Of a DNA stretch of 64,000 bases, positions 24,801 through 37,160 are shown one piece after another. The translations under genes and the position numbers were made by a program. Source of the stretch: Struthidea cinerea. Lineage: Eukaryota; Chordata; Aves; Passeriformes; Corcoracidae. Under the pieces are notes generated by a model. That model was not told where the DNA came from and did no database searches. It saw only the letters and a program-made list of their open reading frames with translations. How positions within the stretch are numbered: position 1 is the stretch's first letter; every line of letters begins with the position of its first letter. The DNA lies in contig VZTI01003267.1 in NCBI GenBank assembly GCA_013397865.1, positions 1,339,618 to 1,403,617 on the forward strand. Direction: 5' to 3'.

Positions 24801-26322
24801 AAAGACTATTCTAAATATGACTTGGCACTCAGTGGAATGAAGAACAGTGAGCAGCACCATGTCTGGCTTGCTTTTGCTAATTGCCAACACGACGCAAAGG
24901 AAAGGATAAACTGTTTACCAGCTCTCAGAAGGAGAAGCCGTTCTCCCTGCAATAACCCAGCTGCTGTGCTGTGCAGCGGGCGCTGACCATGCACCTCCTG
25001 TCACCCAACGGGGATGGCTCGGGAGCGGCAACACCCATTGCCAGTGCAGCGCCGTGGTGTGCTCAGCCCAGCTGTGCTCCAGCCGGGACTTCTCCATGGC
25101 AAAAGCTGCTAGACTGTGCAGTGGGGATTATCAATATTTCACTCATTCGCCAGTTACTCAGCTTTGAGAAGAATGGTCTGTGAGCAAGGTGGGTCTGCCC
25201 ATTTGGGGCAGGGGTCTCGGCTCCCAGAGCAAGCTAAATGGCATGGGCTGGCCCAAGGACTGTTCTTTGGCCCTGAAAAATGGTCTGTAAGAAACACTTC
25301 CCAGCCCCAAGACGTGTAGGTAGAGGTCACAGAAGGTCCCTTAGGGCAAGGTCTGCAGCCGCTGCTTTCCTTGGGGCATGTTCATGGTGTGTGTTTGGCA
25401 GGGCACTAGAATCCATCCTGCTGCAGACACGCATGAACAGAAAATAAAAACTAGTGCGTGTAACCGTCAGGACAACAAGTTTTTTTGACGTTTAAGACTG
25501 GGAAATGGGACAGAAAAATAGGTGCAGTTCTTGCTCACGTGCAATAACTGTCTATTCCCTGAATGCCTTAAGTTCAGTCACCCCGTGGGGCTGAGGCAGG
25601 GATTCAGTGTGCACAGAGGCTCTGTGCCTTCCCAGTGACTCCACAAATTACCAGTTACAGCGTAAAAGCCCAAAGAAAAGAGTCACTGGCCCTTCTTCAG
25701 CTCCAGTGCTGTTCACCTCTCCCTGCCTCTCCATACATACACCTTTGGGATCCAGACCTGGATCCAGGCACAAACACACTCAAAGCCATCACAGCTATCC
25801 ATCTTCTACACCTACCGGTGCTTTTCCCATCTGTCCCATCTACCTGCGAGTACGTGAGCGATGCAAATGCAGTCCATGGCTTTCACATAGGTAAATAGAT
25901 GATCTCTTCTTTGTAGTTTGCTGTAACTGCCTTCCCACAGCACCGCTGAGCAATTATTTTCATTTTGTACCCCAAAAGCCAAACTGGAACTATTAATACC
26001 ACCTACCAAGTGTTATAAATACCAGAATGAGGTACATCCTTGATCTCTGGTGCGTTACGAGCTTCCTGTTGGGACCACATATGATCCATGGCTCACACAA
26101 ATGATGGATTTGGCAGCAAGTCGTTCTGTCTAGATGTAGCTCTGAAACCCAATTTTTCCCCCTGACTCCCTGAGCCTCCCTAGTTTTATTGGAGTTCCCA
26201 TGTCACACAGACATTTGCAAAACCAGATGGAATCCTTCACATTCATAGCTCTCTTATTCTATTTCTGGCATATGACTAACTGGTTTTGTACTCCCGCATT
26301 AGATTTTTTTTCTGTTCTTTTC

Positions 26323-26342
26323 TTTTTTTTTTTTTTTTTTTT
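26323..26342. repeat. Poly-T run (20 T)
   Basis: Homopolymer of 20 T residues preceded by further T-rich sequence from 26303. It is poly-A on the minus strand, but no retroposon body was recognised next to it. Confidence 0.9.
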
Positions 26343-28559
26343 AATAATAACTTGTTTTCAGGATGAAAGGGTTTTTTCCACAATGGCTGCAAAAACATGA
26401 GTGTTCACTCTAACAGCTCTGAGTGAGGTGGGGAAAGGGACAGAAAACCACCTGCTTGAACAGCTTTATGTAAGTTCAGTCGGGAAAGGGAAAACCAATG
26501 CTATTTGACGGGTGGTCCAACATCTGACTGGTTCATATGTAACATAAAACTTTCGCCTATATAAAAAACATTTTATATAATGATTTAAGTATTCTGTTAA
26601 ACAGGTACAAAAAAGGCGCAGTAAAGTAAAAGGTTCATTCATTTACTCAGGTGCATTTGTTTAAACAAGAAACAGCCACAAGATTAACCCTTTCCCTCTT
26701 CCAAGCTGAAGAAGGTCCCTTCTTTTATGAAGCAGGAGAAAAGCAAATTTTGGACAAACTGCAACATCCAATTGGCCAAAGCCACCCCTGGAATCCAGTG
26801 CTGGCACCTTTCATCCCTCAAGCCCACTTGTTCTCTGCTGTGCAGATGTTACACAAACACTCCTTTGTGTAAGTGCAAACACACACACAGACTTTCTCAA
26901 ACATTTGTTGGAAGAGCTAAATTGCCGCTGAAATTCGTTTTACAAGTTTAGAAACTCTACCAAACAGTCTCTGTGAGCTCTATCCCTCTAAAGCTGCTAC
27001 AGAGGTTGTGAACGTCTCATGCTCACCTGAATGTGCTGGTTTTGTATCAGGCAAAACCAGGAGAAAATAATTTTATTCTGCTTTGGTGTTACTACTTGAG
27101 CTAGAGCCCTGGGCTCTGATTCTGACAACAGAGCTATTTTATACATATGAATAATCACTCCAAGTTTAATTAAGCTCCTCACATCCCCATTAGCAATTGT
27201 TTTGGCTGCAAAAAAGGCCCTGCCTATCAGCCCTGGAGGAGCCTGGAAACAGAGGAGTGATAATACTGGGAGGCTCACTTTGGGAAAGGCCGTGGTTTTG
27301 TGGTGATAGGACACAGAACTGCAAGACAAAAAAACCCCAAAAAACTGAAGGGGTGAAATCACAGTGCCATAGCTCTCAGCAAGGCTGGGATTTAATCCCA
27401 ATTTTCTTCCTTGTTCTCACCAACTCTAAACAGAACGAGATTTCAGAAACCAGCGTGTGAGATCAGCTAGGACTTGGGGTCCACATCAGCTAGTCACAAC
27501 ATGTCTACAGTCTTCATCACACGCCAGCACTGGAAATCCCACCTTGGGTTTTTGTGTATACAGAAAAATCAAAGCAACAATTTTGTTTGCAAATGCAGTA
27601 GCCGTCAAATAAAAATATTTTAACTAATTTCGTCTTCCAACTGCTAGCAGTAGTGTTATGGGCAAATTATGTGCCAAATTAAATTTTAAGTCTGAGCTGT
27701 TCATCTGTCTATGACAAAGGAAGCCTTCTATGCAAGGAAATGAGCATTACTAATACAGCACTTCTAGACTGCAACTTCTTTCTTCCATCTCACTCCTGCC
27801 TCCAACACCTGTCCTCCCACAGGTGCTGAATGCATTGGCTTCACTGATGTCCATAGGACTGTTTCATAGAGATAATGACAGATCTATGGCCTGCACTGTG
27901 CCCATAATGGAAAATTTATTTCTTGCATCTCATGTAAGATTCCTCTGAGAGTTAAGGATGCTTTGATGCAGCAGGACTTGCATCTTCTGCAAGGGAGTGG
28001 TAGAAAACACTTTCCTGCGGAGATCCTGAAACAATCCCAAACCATGGCAATCTTTAATTGCTGAACATAAGTAAAACCTGCAATGACTGGCTGTAGCATT
28101 TTCAAAACTCAATATAATAGTTATGCACTTCTTATACACAGAATAATATAGTTATTCTGCACTTCTCTTGTAGTTATTGCCTGTTGAGGAAGCAATTTCT
28201 GTCTTAAGGTCTGACTTATATTTCCAATCTATTTCAACTCCTTGTTCACTGTAGTTTAATCCTGCTTCAGGGGGTGTCAATCTTCCACAAAAATAACTTT
28301 GCTGGCAACCATTAGAATTGTGAATTCACTGGACACCGGCAGAGCTAAAGAAGAGATGGCTGGGTTCAGGCAGCAGAAAATAAAACATCTAAAAACCCAA
28401 ACAAAAAGCACAAGCCTGGGAACTAATCCTGATAATTCTCCTGGACTTCAAAAACCTCGAATTTAACAAAAATAGCAATTTCCCAGCACACTCATTTCTG
28501 CCACAGCACCCCTTCCTCCCCTGTGCTCACCATTCACATTTTCATGGGCAATCATCACC

Positions 28560-28990
28560 TGCCTCAAGAACAGCTTCCCTGTCCAAGACCTCGCTCGCGG
28601 TTTCCAGCCCTGACTGCAGCCCCAGGCGCCCTTCTCAGGAGCTGTCCCATAAAGGTGTGATGCCTTCTGGAGAGAAGGAGACCATCACCTGCCCTGGATC
28701 TGCCCAAGCTCAGCAGACCCTGGCCATCTCCCCCTACTGAGTCACCCTCCCGCTGCTCCCCAGCTGGAGCTGTGTCCTGGAAAGGGAGCGCGGGACTCGC
28801 CCAGCTCCACGCGGGGGTCTGTGCTGGGGGGTGTCACTGCTGCTGGGGGGTGTCAGTCACTGCTCGCTGCTCGCTCCCGCCTGGCACTAACATCCGCCCC
28901 TGCCGCCTGTGGAAGAGGGGGCGGGAAGCGAGCACCAGCAGAAATCCTTGCAGAGAGGAGCCTCTCCAACGAGATAGTTCTGTGGCGATA
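28560..28990. other. CpG-enriched islet
   Basis: About twenty CpGs by eye in roughly 430 bases, including GAGCGCGGG, CACGCGGGGG, CTCGCTGCTCGCTCCCGCC and GGGGGCGGGAAGCGAGC (an Sp1-type GGGGCGGG box). The flanks are CpG-poor. A duplicated GCTGGGGGGTGTCA motif occurs near 28825 and 28840. No exon was recognised. It may be an orphan CpG island or alternative promoter. Confidence 0.5.
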
Positions 28991-30675
28991 TGAAAATATA
29001 TTAAATTCTTCAGATTCCCCACGGGAAGGAGAATATACAACAAAATGCCAATAATGTTTTCCAATGACAAAAGTGTCTCTGCCCACAGTGGTCAAAAATA
29101 CCTTGCTAAACTAGCCAATAGTTGAAATGTCTGATATAAATACAATGCCTCTAACAGAGTATTACTTAGTATCTGAAGGTTACACACTATCAAAATCTGT
29201 TTAGGAGCAACAGTTAATGCTCTTGCATGCACACAGTTCTATTCAAAATATTTAGTCAAGCTCAGAAAAAGACAAACAGACTCAATTATTTATACATTTA
29301 AATCATGTTAAATCACATTAGCTCTTCAAAATTACCTCTGTTTTTCATAAAGTCTATGCACAAGTGCTCCTTTAACTCAATGGATGCTTTTATTGTAGTG
29401 AAAACTGAGCACCTGTAGCATGGCTTCTCCAGTATGTTTCGAATTAGAGGCTAAGGGTGGCTCCATGTTGACAGCTGAGACTTCAAATTTCACAGTTTAA
29501 TTCAGCACCACAAAACACCATTAAAACCCTGCACTTTTTTTCTTTTTACATTTCAGGCTGCAGGCTTTTCAGTCCTTGCAGGGCAGACCTCTGAGCTAGA
29601 ACAATTTCTGGACTTGCAGGGTAAGCAAATGTCAGAATGGCAGATCTGACTATCAATCCTGAATTATTTAGTGTTGCTTCTAGTGAATCTAACACTTCAA
29701 GAAAAGCATTAGAGTGCCCTTGGTTCTTCTCCTGCTTAGCCATTGATTCGCTACATGGTTCTTTAAACCTTCCTGTGCTTTACCATTTATTGCATCCTCT
29801 TCACTGAGCAGCTCAGTCAGGTTGTGATCCAGTACCCTCAAGTCTTACTGCCAGTTAAATCCTTGGGAATCCTAGACAAATCTATTTCACTTAATTATTT
29901 TTGCTACTAGTAATATTAAATGAATACAAATAAGAAGGAGAGAGTGACCCAGGCGAAAAAGAATGACCCAGAAAGGGAATGAGCCAGCAAATGACCCAGA
30001 GAGAAGAAAGTATTTTGGCTTTCTTCCTCAGAATAGCTGTTGGTTTCCTCAAATGACATTTTTAAAATTCTATTTGAAAGCATTAAAAAAATGCTGATGA
30101 ACATTACAGTAGAAGCAAGCTTGGCTCTTGGTAGAGAAACATTATGACTTAGAGCCAAGGACTTATTTTTCACATGTGAATTATTTTTTGAACAGCATTT
30201 CCTGGCTCAATGTCACTGCACCACAGATAGATATGACAGCAGATAAGTGTATGAGATTTTAGATCAACAAGAGTGTTACAATGAATACATTTGTAGTCAG
30301 AGCTCAAAAGTGGGTTTATTTCTGCTATGCATGAAAGATGTATCACACACTGTTTTATTAATACACTTTTCATCTTAAAATGGAATGTAATTCAAATTTT
30401 CTGACACTGCAGCTGCAATTTGATGGTTGGATTTCCTAACCATGTGGATTTACAGTAACAAACTCTTCAATTTTCTTCCCCCCTCTAGCTCACCTTTCTG
30501 CCACCTTGATTTATTTCTGTTTCACAGCTGTGCCTCCCAAATGATTCTCGCTCTCACTCCACACTTTCCCCCCTCTTCCTGCAGTTGATCCAAACTAAAA
30601 CACAAATTTTCTGGGAATGTGAAATTAAAGAACTCTCAGAGCAAGAATACAATGTCCAGAACTGAAGGGAACAAT

Positions 30676-30693
30676 TCACCAGATGGCGGGCAG
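30676..30693 (+). promoter_or_regulatory. CTCF-like motif
   Basis: TCACCAGATGGCGGGCAG closely matches the CTCF core CCACCAGATGGCGC-type consensus as I remember it. This is a single motif match with no supporting evidence of occupancy. Confidence 0.35.
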
Positions 30694-31577
30694 AACAACT
30701 TGAAGGGTAGAGGTTCAAATCTAGAAAAACTTAAAAATTCTCAGCTTAGATTCCACCATCAGTAGTCACTACAGCACACCAGGAACTCTTCCCTTCATGA
30801 AATTTACCCACCTCTGGGATTTACAGCACTAACCACCACAAGCAGCAATTCCTTGAGTTACATAAATAAAGCCCCAAATACTCCACCCTCAAAATCAGTG
30901 TTGCTGCTTTCAAAACTGGCACCAGAAAACCTTAGTAGCACAAACATTATCCAAAAGGCAACCCAATCCAAATAAATGATGAAAAACAGATCGAAGCAGA
31001 GAACAAGGGAACACCGAGGACCAGCAAAATGAAACTAATGGGGAAAATACTGATGAAAACTGAGGGAGCCTGCCCTCAGCTCCTTCCCCTCTCTCCAGAG
31101 CAGCACAGATGTGCAGGAGAGCTGGTGCTGTGCCCCATGCAGCAGAGAGCTTCCCTTCCCTAGTGTTACACAGGGATTCACAGGGGCAGATCCCAGGATG
31201 AAACTGTAGCCCTGTGTTTATACTAATTACTGAGAAGTTACTTAACCTGGAGCCATATCCTAACGTAGTGAGCTTGGGTATCCTTAAGTCTCTCAGAAAG
31301 TGAGCTGAAGAAACCCTCTGGCTTGTCTTTACTCCGGAATATCCCTGCCCTGGGTCCTTGGTAGGGATACTGGGACGCTGCCTGCCAGGGACAGGCGCTG
31401 AGGGAGCAGCAGAGTGTGCAGACCTCAATTACAGGGACGCTGCACTTGCAGGGCAGCCCAGCTGCCAACCACGCAGAGATTTGCAGCGATAACAATTATA
31501 CTTAAAAGCCTCGCTACACGTCTGAATGCATTTACACATTCTCCTTTTACTCTCTATTTATTATTAATGGCAGCTCA

Positions 31578-31672
31578 ACTAATATCAAGACCCCAGCGTG
31601 TTTGGCACTGTAGGTGCACAGAAGGGCAGCAAGTTCTTGCTCTGAGGAGTTTACAGCCTAATTATAAATGAC
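31578..31672. mobile_element. Possible ancient CR1/L3-type LINE relic
   Basis: AAGACCCCAGCGTGTTTGGC, then GCACAGAAGGGCAGCAAG and GAGGAGTTTACAGCCTAATT, resemble the old sauropsid LINE 3' segment that reads roughly CCCCATTGTGCTAGGCGCTG ... AGAGCTTACAATCTAA. Similarity is partial and judged from memory, so family and orientation are uncertain. Confidence 0.4.
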
Positions 31673-34535
31673 AGCAGATGGAGGGTAAACATTGTGAGCT
31701 GTTCTGCTTTTCATTAGGAAACTTAGCTCAGGTAACAATTTATAACCAGATAGAAACAATTACACATTCAATCATGGGCCCCAGCCCAGGCTGCAGGCGT
31801 ATCCTGGTCAGTCTTACACACTGTGTGACAGTGGCCACTTCCAGGACAGATAACCAGGTCCCAGGAGATTTGGGGCTTTACAGATGACCACCTGTATGGA
31901 GATTTTGCAGAAAGCAAACAGGAAAGCATATATTTAAATCCACATCTGTTCACCATAGGACTTAATGTGTAAGCCCAGAACATGCATCTGATGGCTTTTT
32001 GCACTTCCTCACATTTTAGGTGTCATTCCTAAGTCCACCTTAAATTAGCTGCCTATGTAACTTCACATTAATCATCTGCGAAGTCATCGAAGTCACAGGT
32101 TACCATTATAGAGCTCCACAAAAACAGGATTTTGAGGTCGTAACTGATAAATTCAGTCCACCTAAGGACCATACTGGTAATTCACCAGGAAGCTGCAACC
32201 TTACGTGTTTTACACATCTTGAAACTCTGCGCGCACCCTTGCTGAGGTAGCAGACCCGTACCAGAGGCACCAGGCTCTGCAGGGCTGGGTATGAGCTGCA
32301 CACTGACATTCGAGGACCCCTCAGCTGTAGGACAGCACGGGGGACTGAGCTGAGCTAACAGTGCGTGGGGGAACAGCTCCCATGGACAGCCCAAACATTA
32401 GGGAATAGGATAACACTGTACTGGGCCCTGAGGCTGGAGCGTCAGGAGTGGGTTCAAGTGAGCAAGGAGCCCTGGATCTCCTAGACCACAGCTGAGCCTC
32501 GTGCCCTGGGGGGCAAACACAGCTCTCCGCTCACTGGGATGTCCTGGGCAGGATGTTTTTGCGTTCGGCCCTCTCAGAGGCCATACCTCAGTGCTGCAAA
32601 GCACCAGACCCACCAGCTGTGCTTTAGATCTAGGAGATTAATGTCACGCTGAGACTTCATCTGCTGCATTTCCTACCGCTTTACAAGGACTCTGCAGCCT
32701 GTCCTGTAGGATTGGCAGCTTGCTGAGCCCTTCCCGGGGCCCTGGGAGGACACCCTGGGAGGACCTCTTGTGCGGAACCTCGTTCACGAACAACCGGCCG
32801 TCAAGCGCAGGAGGTGCCCAGCACCACACGTTCCACTGAAGGCAGCCAGTGTCACAGGGGACTCACCGCCCCAAACTCGGGACGAGAACTGAGTTTGCCA
32901 ATACGGGTACAGAATCACAGCACCACTTCCCGGGTCTGACAGAAAACAGGCGTGCAAAGTTCAGATTCCCACGGAGGCATGCAGCTGTTTTAGGAAGCCA
33001 GAAGTACCTAGCAAGCTACTGATTACCAGCCACGTCCATGTAGAAAAAAGGTTATTTATTGCACCACACTGTGGGGATGACTGCATCAGCTAAGAGTCGT
33101 GGGCTTAAAAATCATTTTGCTCCCGTTAGTAAATTCACAAACAACTCACAGAACAGGGGCAAAGTTCTTTATGGCTCCCTCACTTCCAAGGCCTCCCCAG
33201 GCTACCTTTGTCCGCCTTCCAAAGCTGAGACACCTAAGGCTCCTGTGACCCTTCCCCATGCAATGAGAGCACTCTCAGCCACACATTTCCAGAGGAGATC
33301 TCCTTCCTGAGAAGCTACAACACAGCCATGCCACCTAAGGATACCGCAAGAACCAAACTCTTTGGTTGTTCTCTATTCTCAAACAGACAGAGGTCACACA
33401 GGAAGATGGGCAGGTCTCGCCAGAAGTCCCAGCTCCCCAGAGTGCAGATGCAGGCAGAGGGGAGCTCGGTGTTCACACACACTGAGCCCTCCAGCAGCTC
33501 CCTGGGCTCAGCCTGCCATATGTGTGGAGGGTTGGCTCTCACACCCAGGCCTCTTCTTGTGGAGCCAAAACAGGGAGTTCAGCTATTGTTCTGGAGTAAT
33601 AGTACAAATTCAGGATACATTTCACAGCACAAAAGGGTGAGAAAACCATTTTGCTACTGCAAAAAATTAAAAAATTTACTGAGAATTGGACAATTAATCT
33701 TCTCGGATTTGGTCTTGTCAAACACAGCCTGTGTCTCACAGAGATTCTGCAACTTTCTTTATGCCACAGCCACAAAAAATGCGAAGGAAAAAAAAGAAGA
33801 CAGCTCAGGGAAAAAGACTTCATATGTCAGACTTTTCCTTCCTAATAAGCAAAATCCTTGATAGAAGACTTTTGTCCCAGCCAGGCTACAAGAATGATGT
33901 ACAGGGACTGCAGAAACTCTGAATGTCTTTTGAGGATCCTGATTATTCTCCCTCAGAGAAACCACCACAGATCAGCTAAAGAAGAAATTTGAGGAGGAGA
34001 CTGCTGCATGTCCAGATTACACTACTTCCTAGATTTTATGCAGAGGGGGAAAAAAAAATGTTTATACTCTTGGAAGACAGAATAATAATTTGAATTATAG
34101 GTCTCTCCTCCCAGGCAGCATCAGGATTAGACAACTGATGTAGAAAGCAAAAGATTTGAGGATAGCTTGAGACTTTACCACAGGAAATTTACGGCAAATT
34201 TTGAAAAAATCCTCAAGTCGTCCTCCAATCTTCTATTCCTGTCTTAAAATGATTTTTCAGACATTCCAGGAGGTCTGGGGAGAAAACAATGAGTACATGG
34301 GCACTGGTGACTTCAAAGTTGCCTGCACAGCAAATCAGCACTAGAAACAGAGGGTGAAATCTCAAAGACAAGGAGGGTGCTTTCTATCTCCCACGCTTAA
34401 CGAAATTATGACCTAGGTTTTCTGGGGGGCTCCTGCCTCTGCCGTGACACACACAGCAGCTCGTGGCAGTCCAGGACTGATCCAGAGGCAGAGTACCTTC
34501 ACCCCAGCAGCTGTGGGCTGAGAGGGATTTCTCAC

Positions 34536-34854
34536 CAGAGCCGTAAAGCAGAGCTGCACGGTAGCACTGGGTGATGCAGATTAAGAAAGCCACAAGTGGT
34601 TTCTTGTTGCCCTGCACCCTCCACTACATCAGTTAGGAGCTGGCAAAAAACCTTCCCCTCTGGCTTTCTCAGGCTTTCAGCGTATTCCAAGGAGGGGAAG
34701 GGCACCTTGGCTTGCAGCAGCACACGCCTGGCCTCCTCCCTCTCCTCACTCAGGTAATGGAGCTTCTGAAGGACTGTCGGCAGCGAGTCAGGGCTCACAG
34801 CATCAGCCACACACCACCAGAAGAAGCTGGACAGGAGATGGCCGTCCCTAGGCC
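34536..34854 (-). pseudogene. Exon-like block with single-base frame disruption, unknown family
   Basis: The minus strand shows a strong acceptor (CTCTCCCTGCCCCACAG) followed by protein-like sequence: SSFFWWCVADAVSPDSLP near the start, then EEREEARRVLL, and QLLTDVVEG. Shortly after, the natural-looking reading switches by one base to KKPLVAFLICITQCYRAALL, followed by a usable donor (CTCTG|GTGAGA). The block is 319 bp. Ignoring one inserted base gives 318 bp with phase-1 introns at both ends, as expected of an internal coding exon. I do not recognise the family, and it does not resemble TEAD1. It could be a decayed exon of an inserted or duplicated gene, a real exon with a sequencing indel, or chance. 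No partner exons were confidently found; the frame at 35511-35708 on the same strand may be related. Confidence 0.4.
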
Positions 34855-36371
34855 CTGTGGGGCAGGGAGAGCTGACCCTTAACCATTCCAACCCGTTTCA
34901 GTGTGAGTTCTGCAGCTGATAGGACCCTTTTGAAAAGCAGCCCAAGAGAGGCACAATATTCCATATGAATGGCCTCAGTCGTGGGGACCGCACACCCTCA
35001 CTTAACCTGGGAAATGACTACTGAGGCACGGGGACCTGGCAACACACAAAGGTTTTCTTTAAAAAGTGCTCCGATTTCATGGGCATATTAAGGAACAAAG
35101 GAAAAAACAAATACATATACACATTCATGCACAGCTGGAAAATATGAGTTTAATCTTGCAAAGTGAAGAAAGTGTCAGATCTTGTCAGTGACTTCATACT
35201 CATTGTGAAGCACAGAAGGTTTAGTTTCTACATCCTATTCCAACAAAGTTACTCTGATTTTCAGGGAGTTTGGCTTTTACAATTGGACGAACATGATTAT
35301 GAATGATTTGCATGAGGGACTTTCCCAGGCATGCTTTATAAGCTCCCTCAGACTGCTGAAATTGTGTCAGTCTTTTCTCTCTCACAGTAAAACCTTAAGA
35401 TTTCTTTCCCAGGGACTTGCAACTGTGTGCACAGTATTTTGCTATGAAGTGAAAACCTTTCCTATAAAATATCAGAGTATCTGGATCACTGCATTTTCTT
35501 TCTCATCATCCTAGAGTCCTTCTCCCACCATGTTAATGTTGTAAGTTCTGCAAACAACAGTTCTTTGGGCAAAAATTAGGAAATGTTCTTTCCAGGCATT
35601 TAGCACTGAATCGTTATCTGTGTCTATGAGCCCTCTGAGAGTTTCACATAAATTCCAATTGCTTTTCCACTCTATTCTTTTTTCCACTCTTGAAGATGGT
35701 TGTTGCACAAAGGTCTTCAGGATTCTACTTTTTTTATTATTATTTTTGATTTTTTTTCTGTTCTATAAATTATCTGTTTCTATCTGGTAGTCTTTCCTTT
35801 CAATGATTTACTTCCCTGTGAAGAGGAGGAAGGAAAAAGCAAGTTTCAAATTTGCAAGTAAATACCTAGATAACTGCAGAAATAGTCCAGTAACTACACA
35901 CCAGGAGATGGAAATCAGAAATAAAAATAAGAAGAATTATGCAGAAAATAAAAACTGTCACTTGTTAGATGCATCAGGAGACTGCTGTGACCTCAGGCCT
36001 GTGGTCACAGAAGCCAAAATCAGTTAAAACCTGCAGAGAGCATTGCAGATTGCATTTAAGATTTCCACTGAGAACTCCACATTAGAAATTTCACTATTAT
36101 TTCAATTCTTGATTGATGATTGAATGTTTAAAGTTCATTTTGGCTTTTGCTGCTTTGAAAATGAAACCTAACTAATGATTTCATTGCAGTCTTAAGGAAG
36201 GCTTTGTTTCATGTGCAAAGCAAACACTTAGCCAAGGGTACGATTAAAGCCAGACAAGTAAATGTTTTACAGAGATAGTTTAGAAGCTACAGCACAGCAA
36301 AACAAGTATTTAGTTAAATGCTGAAAATCTGACCTGTGTGCACAGATGCCCCTTTTGTCTCTCCCCATCTT

Positions 36372-36463
36372 CTTTTTTTTTGTTGTTTGTTTTTTGGTTT
36401 TTGTTTGGTTTTTTTTTTTTGTTTTTGTTTTTGTTTTTGTTTTTGTTTTTGTTTGTTTTTTTT
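36372..36463. repeat. (GTTTTT)n simple repeat
   Basis: T-rich sequence resolving into five or more tandem GTTTTT units (about 36421-36450), flanked by T runs up to 12 long. It encodes spurious Phe/Cys-rich or Lys/Asn-rich frames on the two strands. Confidence 0.95.
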
Positions 36464-36779
36464 AATTCTGTTCTTTCGCTTGAGATTTTATTCAAAACCA
36501 CAAAGAGATTTTTTGGAGCCCCAAAACAAGTTCTGGTGCCCAGTTTTTCAAGAGGATGTTGCCAGTAGTGAGCAGGCTAAACACAGTTTACTGAAACTGC
36601 CTTCAGCAAGTATGGCAGAGTGCAAAAAGGGGGTAAGGGGGAAAATCTGTGTCTTAAGACTCTCAGCAACTGCTGGAACAGCAGAGCGCACTGTTACCTT
36701 ACGTGCTTGCCCAATAACTCACCGGGGAGCAAACAGACATCTCAAATGGACATTTATGCCCAGACATCAGAGGGCATTT

Positions 36780-37160
36780 CAGTGAGGAGCACACAGCCGC
36801 GGCTCCAGGTGCGAATCCATAGAGCCAAGACACGGAGAGATGCAGCAGACCTGGGCCCTTCTCCGTCTGTTTCGCCCTTCCCCAGAGCAGGGGACGCTTT
36901 GCCAGCACAGCACATCGCTCAGCACGGGGCACCCCTCCAGAGCCTGGCACTCGGGGCCAGCGAGGGCTGGCAGGGAGGGCTGGCAGGCAGGGCTGAGCCC
37001 AGGCCAGGTACCAGCCCGGGCTGAGCCATCTGTGCGCTGAGGATCCGCCCATTGTGCGGGAGCAGCGACCCAGGCGTGATCCTTCTCCGTAGGAAAAGTG
37101 CCGTCGGCATGAAAGGGTGGTTTCCTGCTAAACGGGGAAAGTCATCGTCGGGAGCAAAGC
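36780..37160. other. CpG-enriched islet
   Basis: About two dozen CpGs by eye in 380 bases, including CAGCCGCGGCTCC, GATCCGCCC, GTGCGGGAGCAGCGACC and GCCGTCGGC. Local GC is near 60 percent. A short imperfect direct repeat of GAGGGCTGGCAG lies at 36962-36995. It lies about 20 kb upstream of the TEAD1 acceptor, so a TEAD1 promoter or first exon is possible, but no donor could be assigned. Confidence 0.5.

Larger units (their letters stand above)
17236..34535. other. TEAD1 upstream region or 5' intron, proximal part
   Basis: No coding exon was recognised. The stretch holds hairpins at 19150-19203 and 21811-21897, an A-rich patch at 20532, poly-T at 26323, a CpG islet at about 28560-28990, a CTCF-like motif at 30676 and a possible LINE relic at 31578, all listed separately. 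The open frames at 18419-18889, 22525-22962, 30910-31428 and 33328-33861 lack recognisable domains. It is 5' of the TEAD1 acceptor at 17235, so TEAD1 5' intron is the simplest reading; a non-coding first exon cannot be excluded. Confidence 0.6.

Noticed and set aside
26558..26579. AT-only inverted repeat TATATAAAA/TTTTATATA.
   Set aside because: Nine-base self-complementarity of pure A/T sequence is expected in an AT-rich intron.
36310..36785. Phe/Cys-rich plus-strand frame and Lys/Asn-rich minus-strand frame.
   Set aside because: Both are products of the GTTTTT simple repeat.
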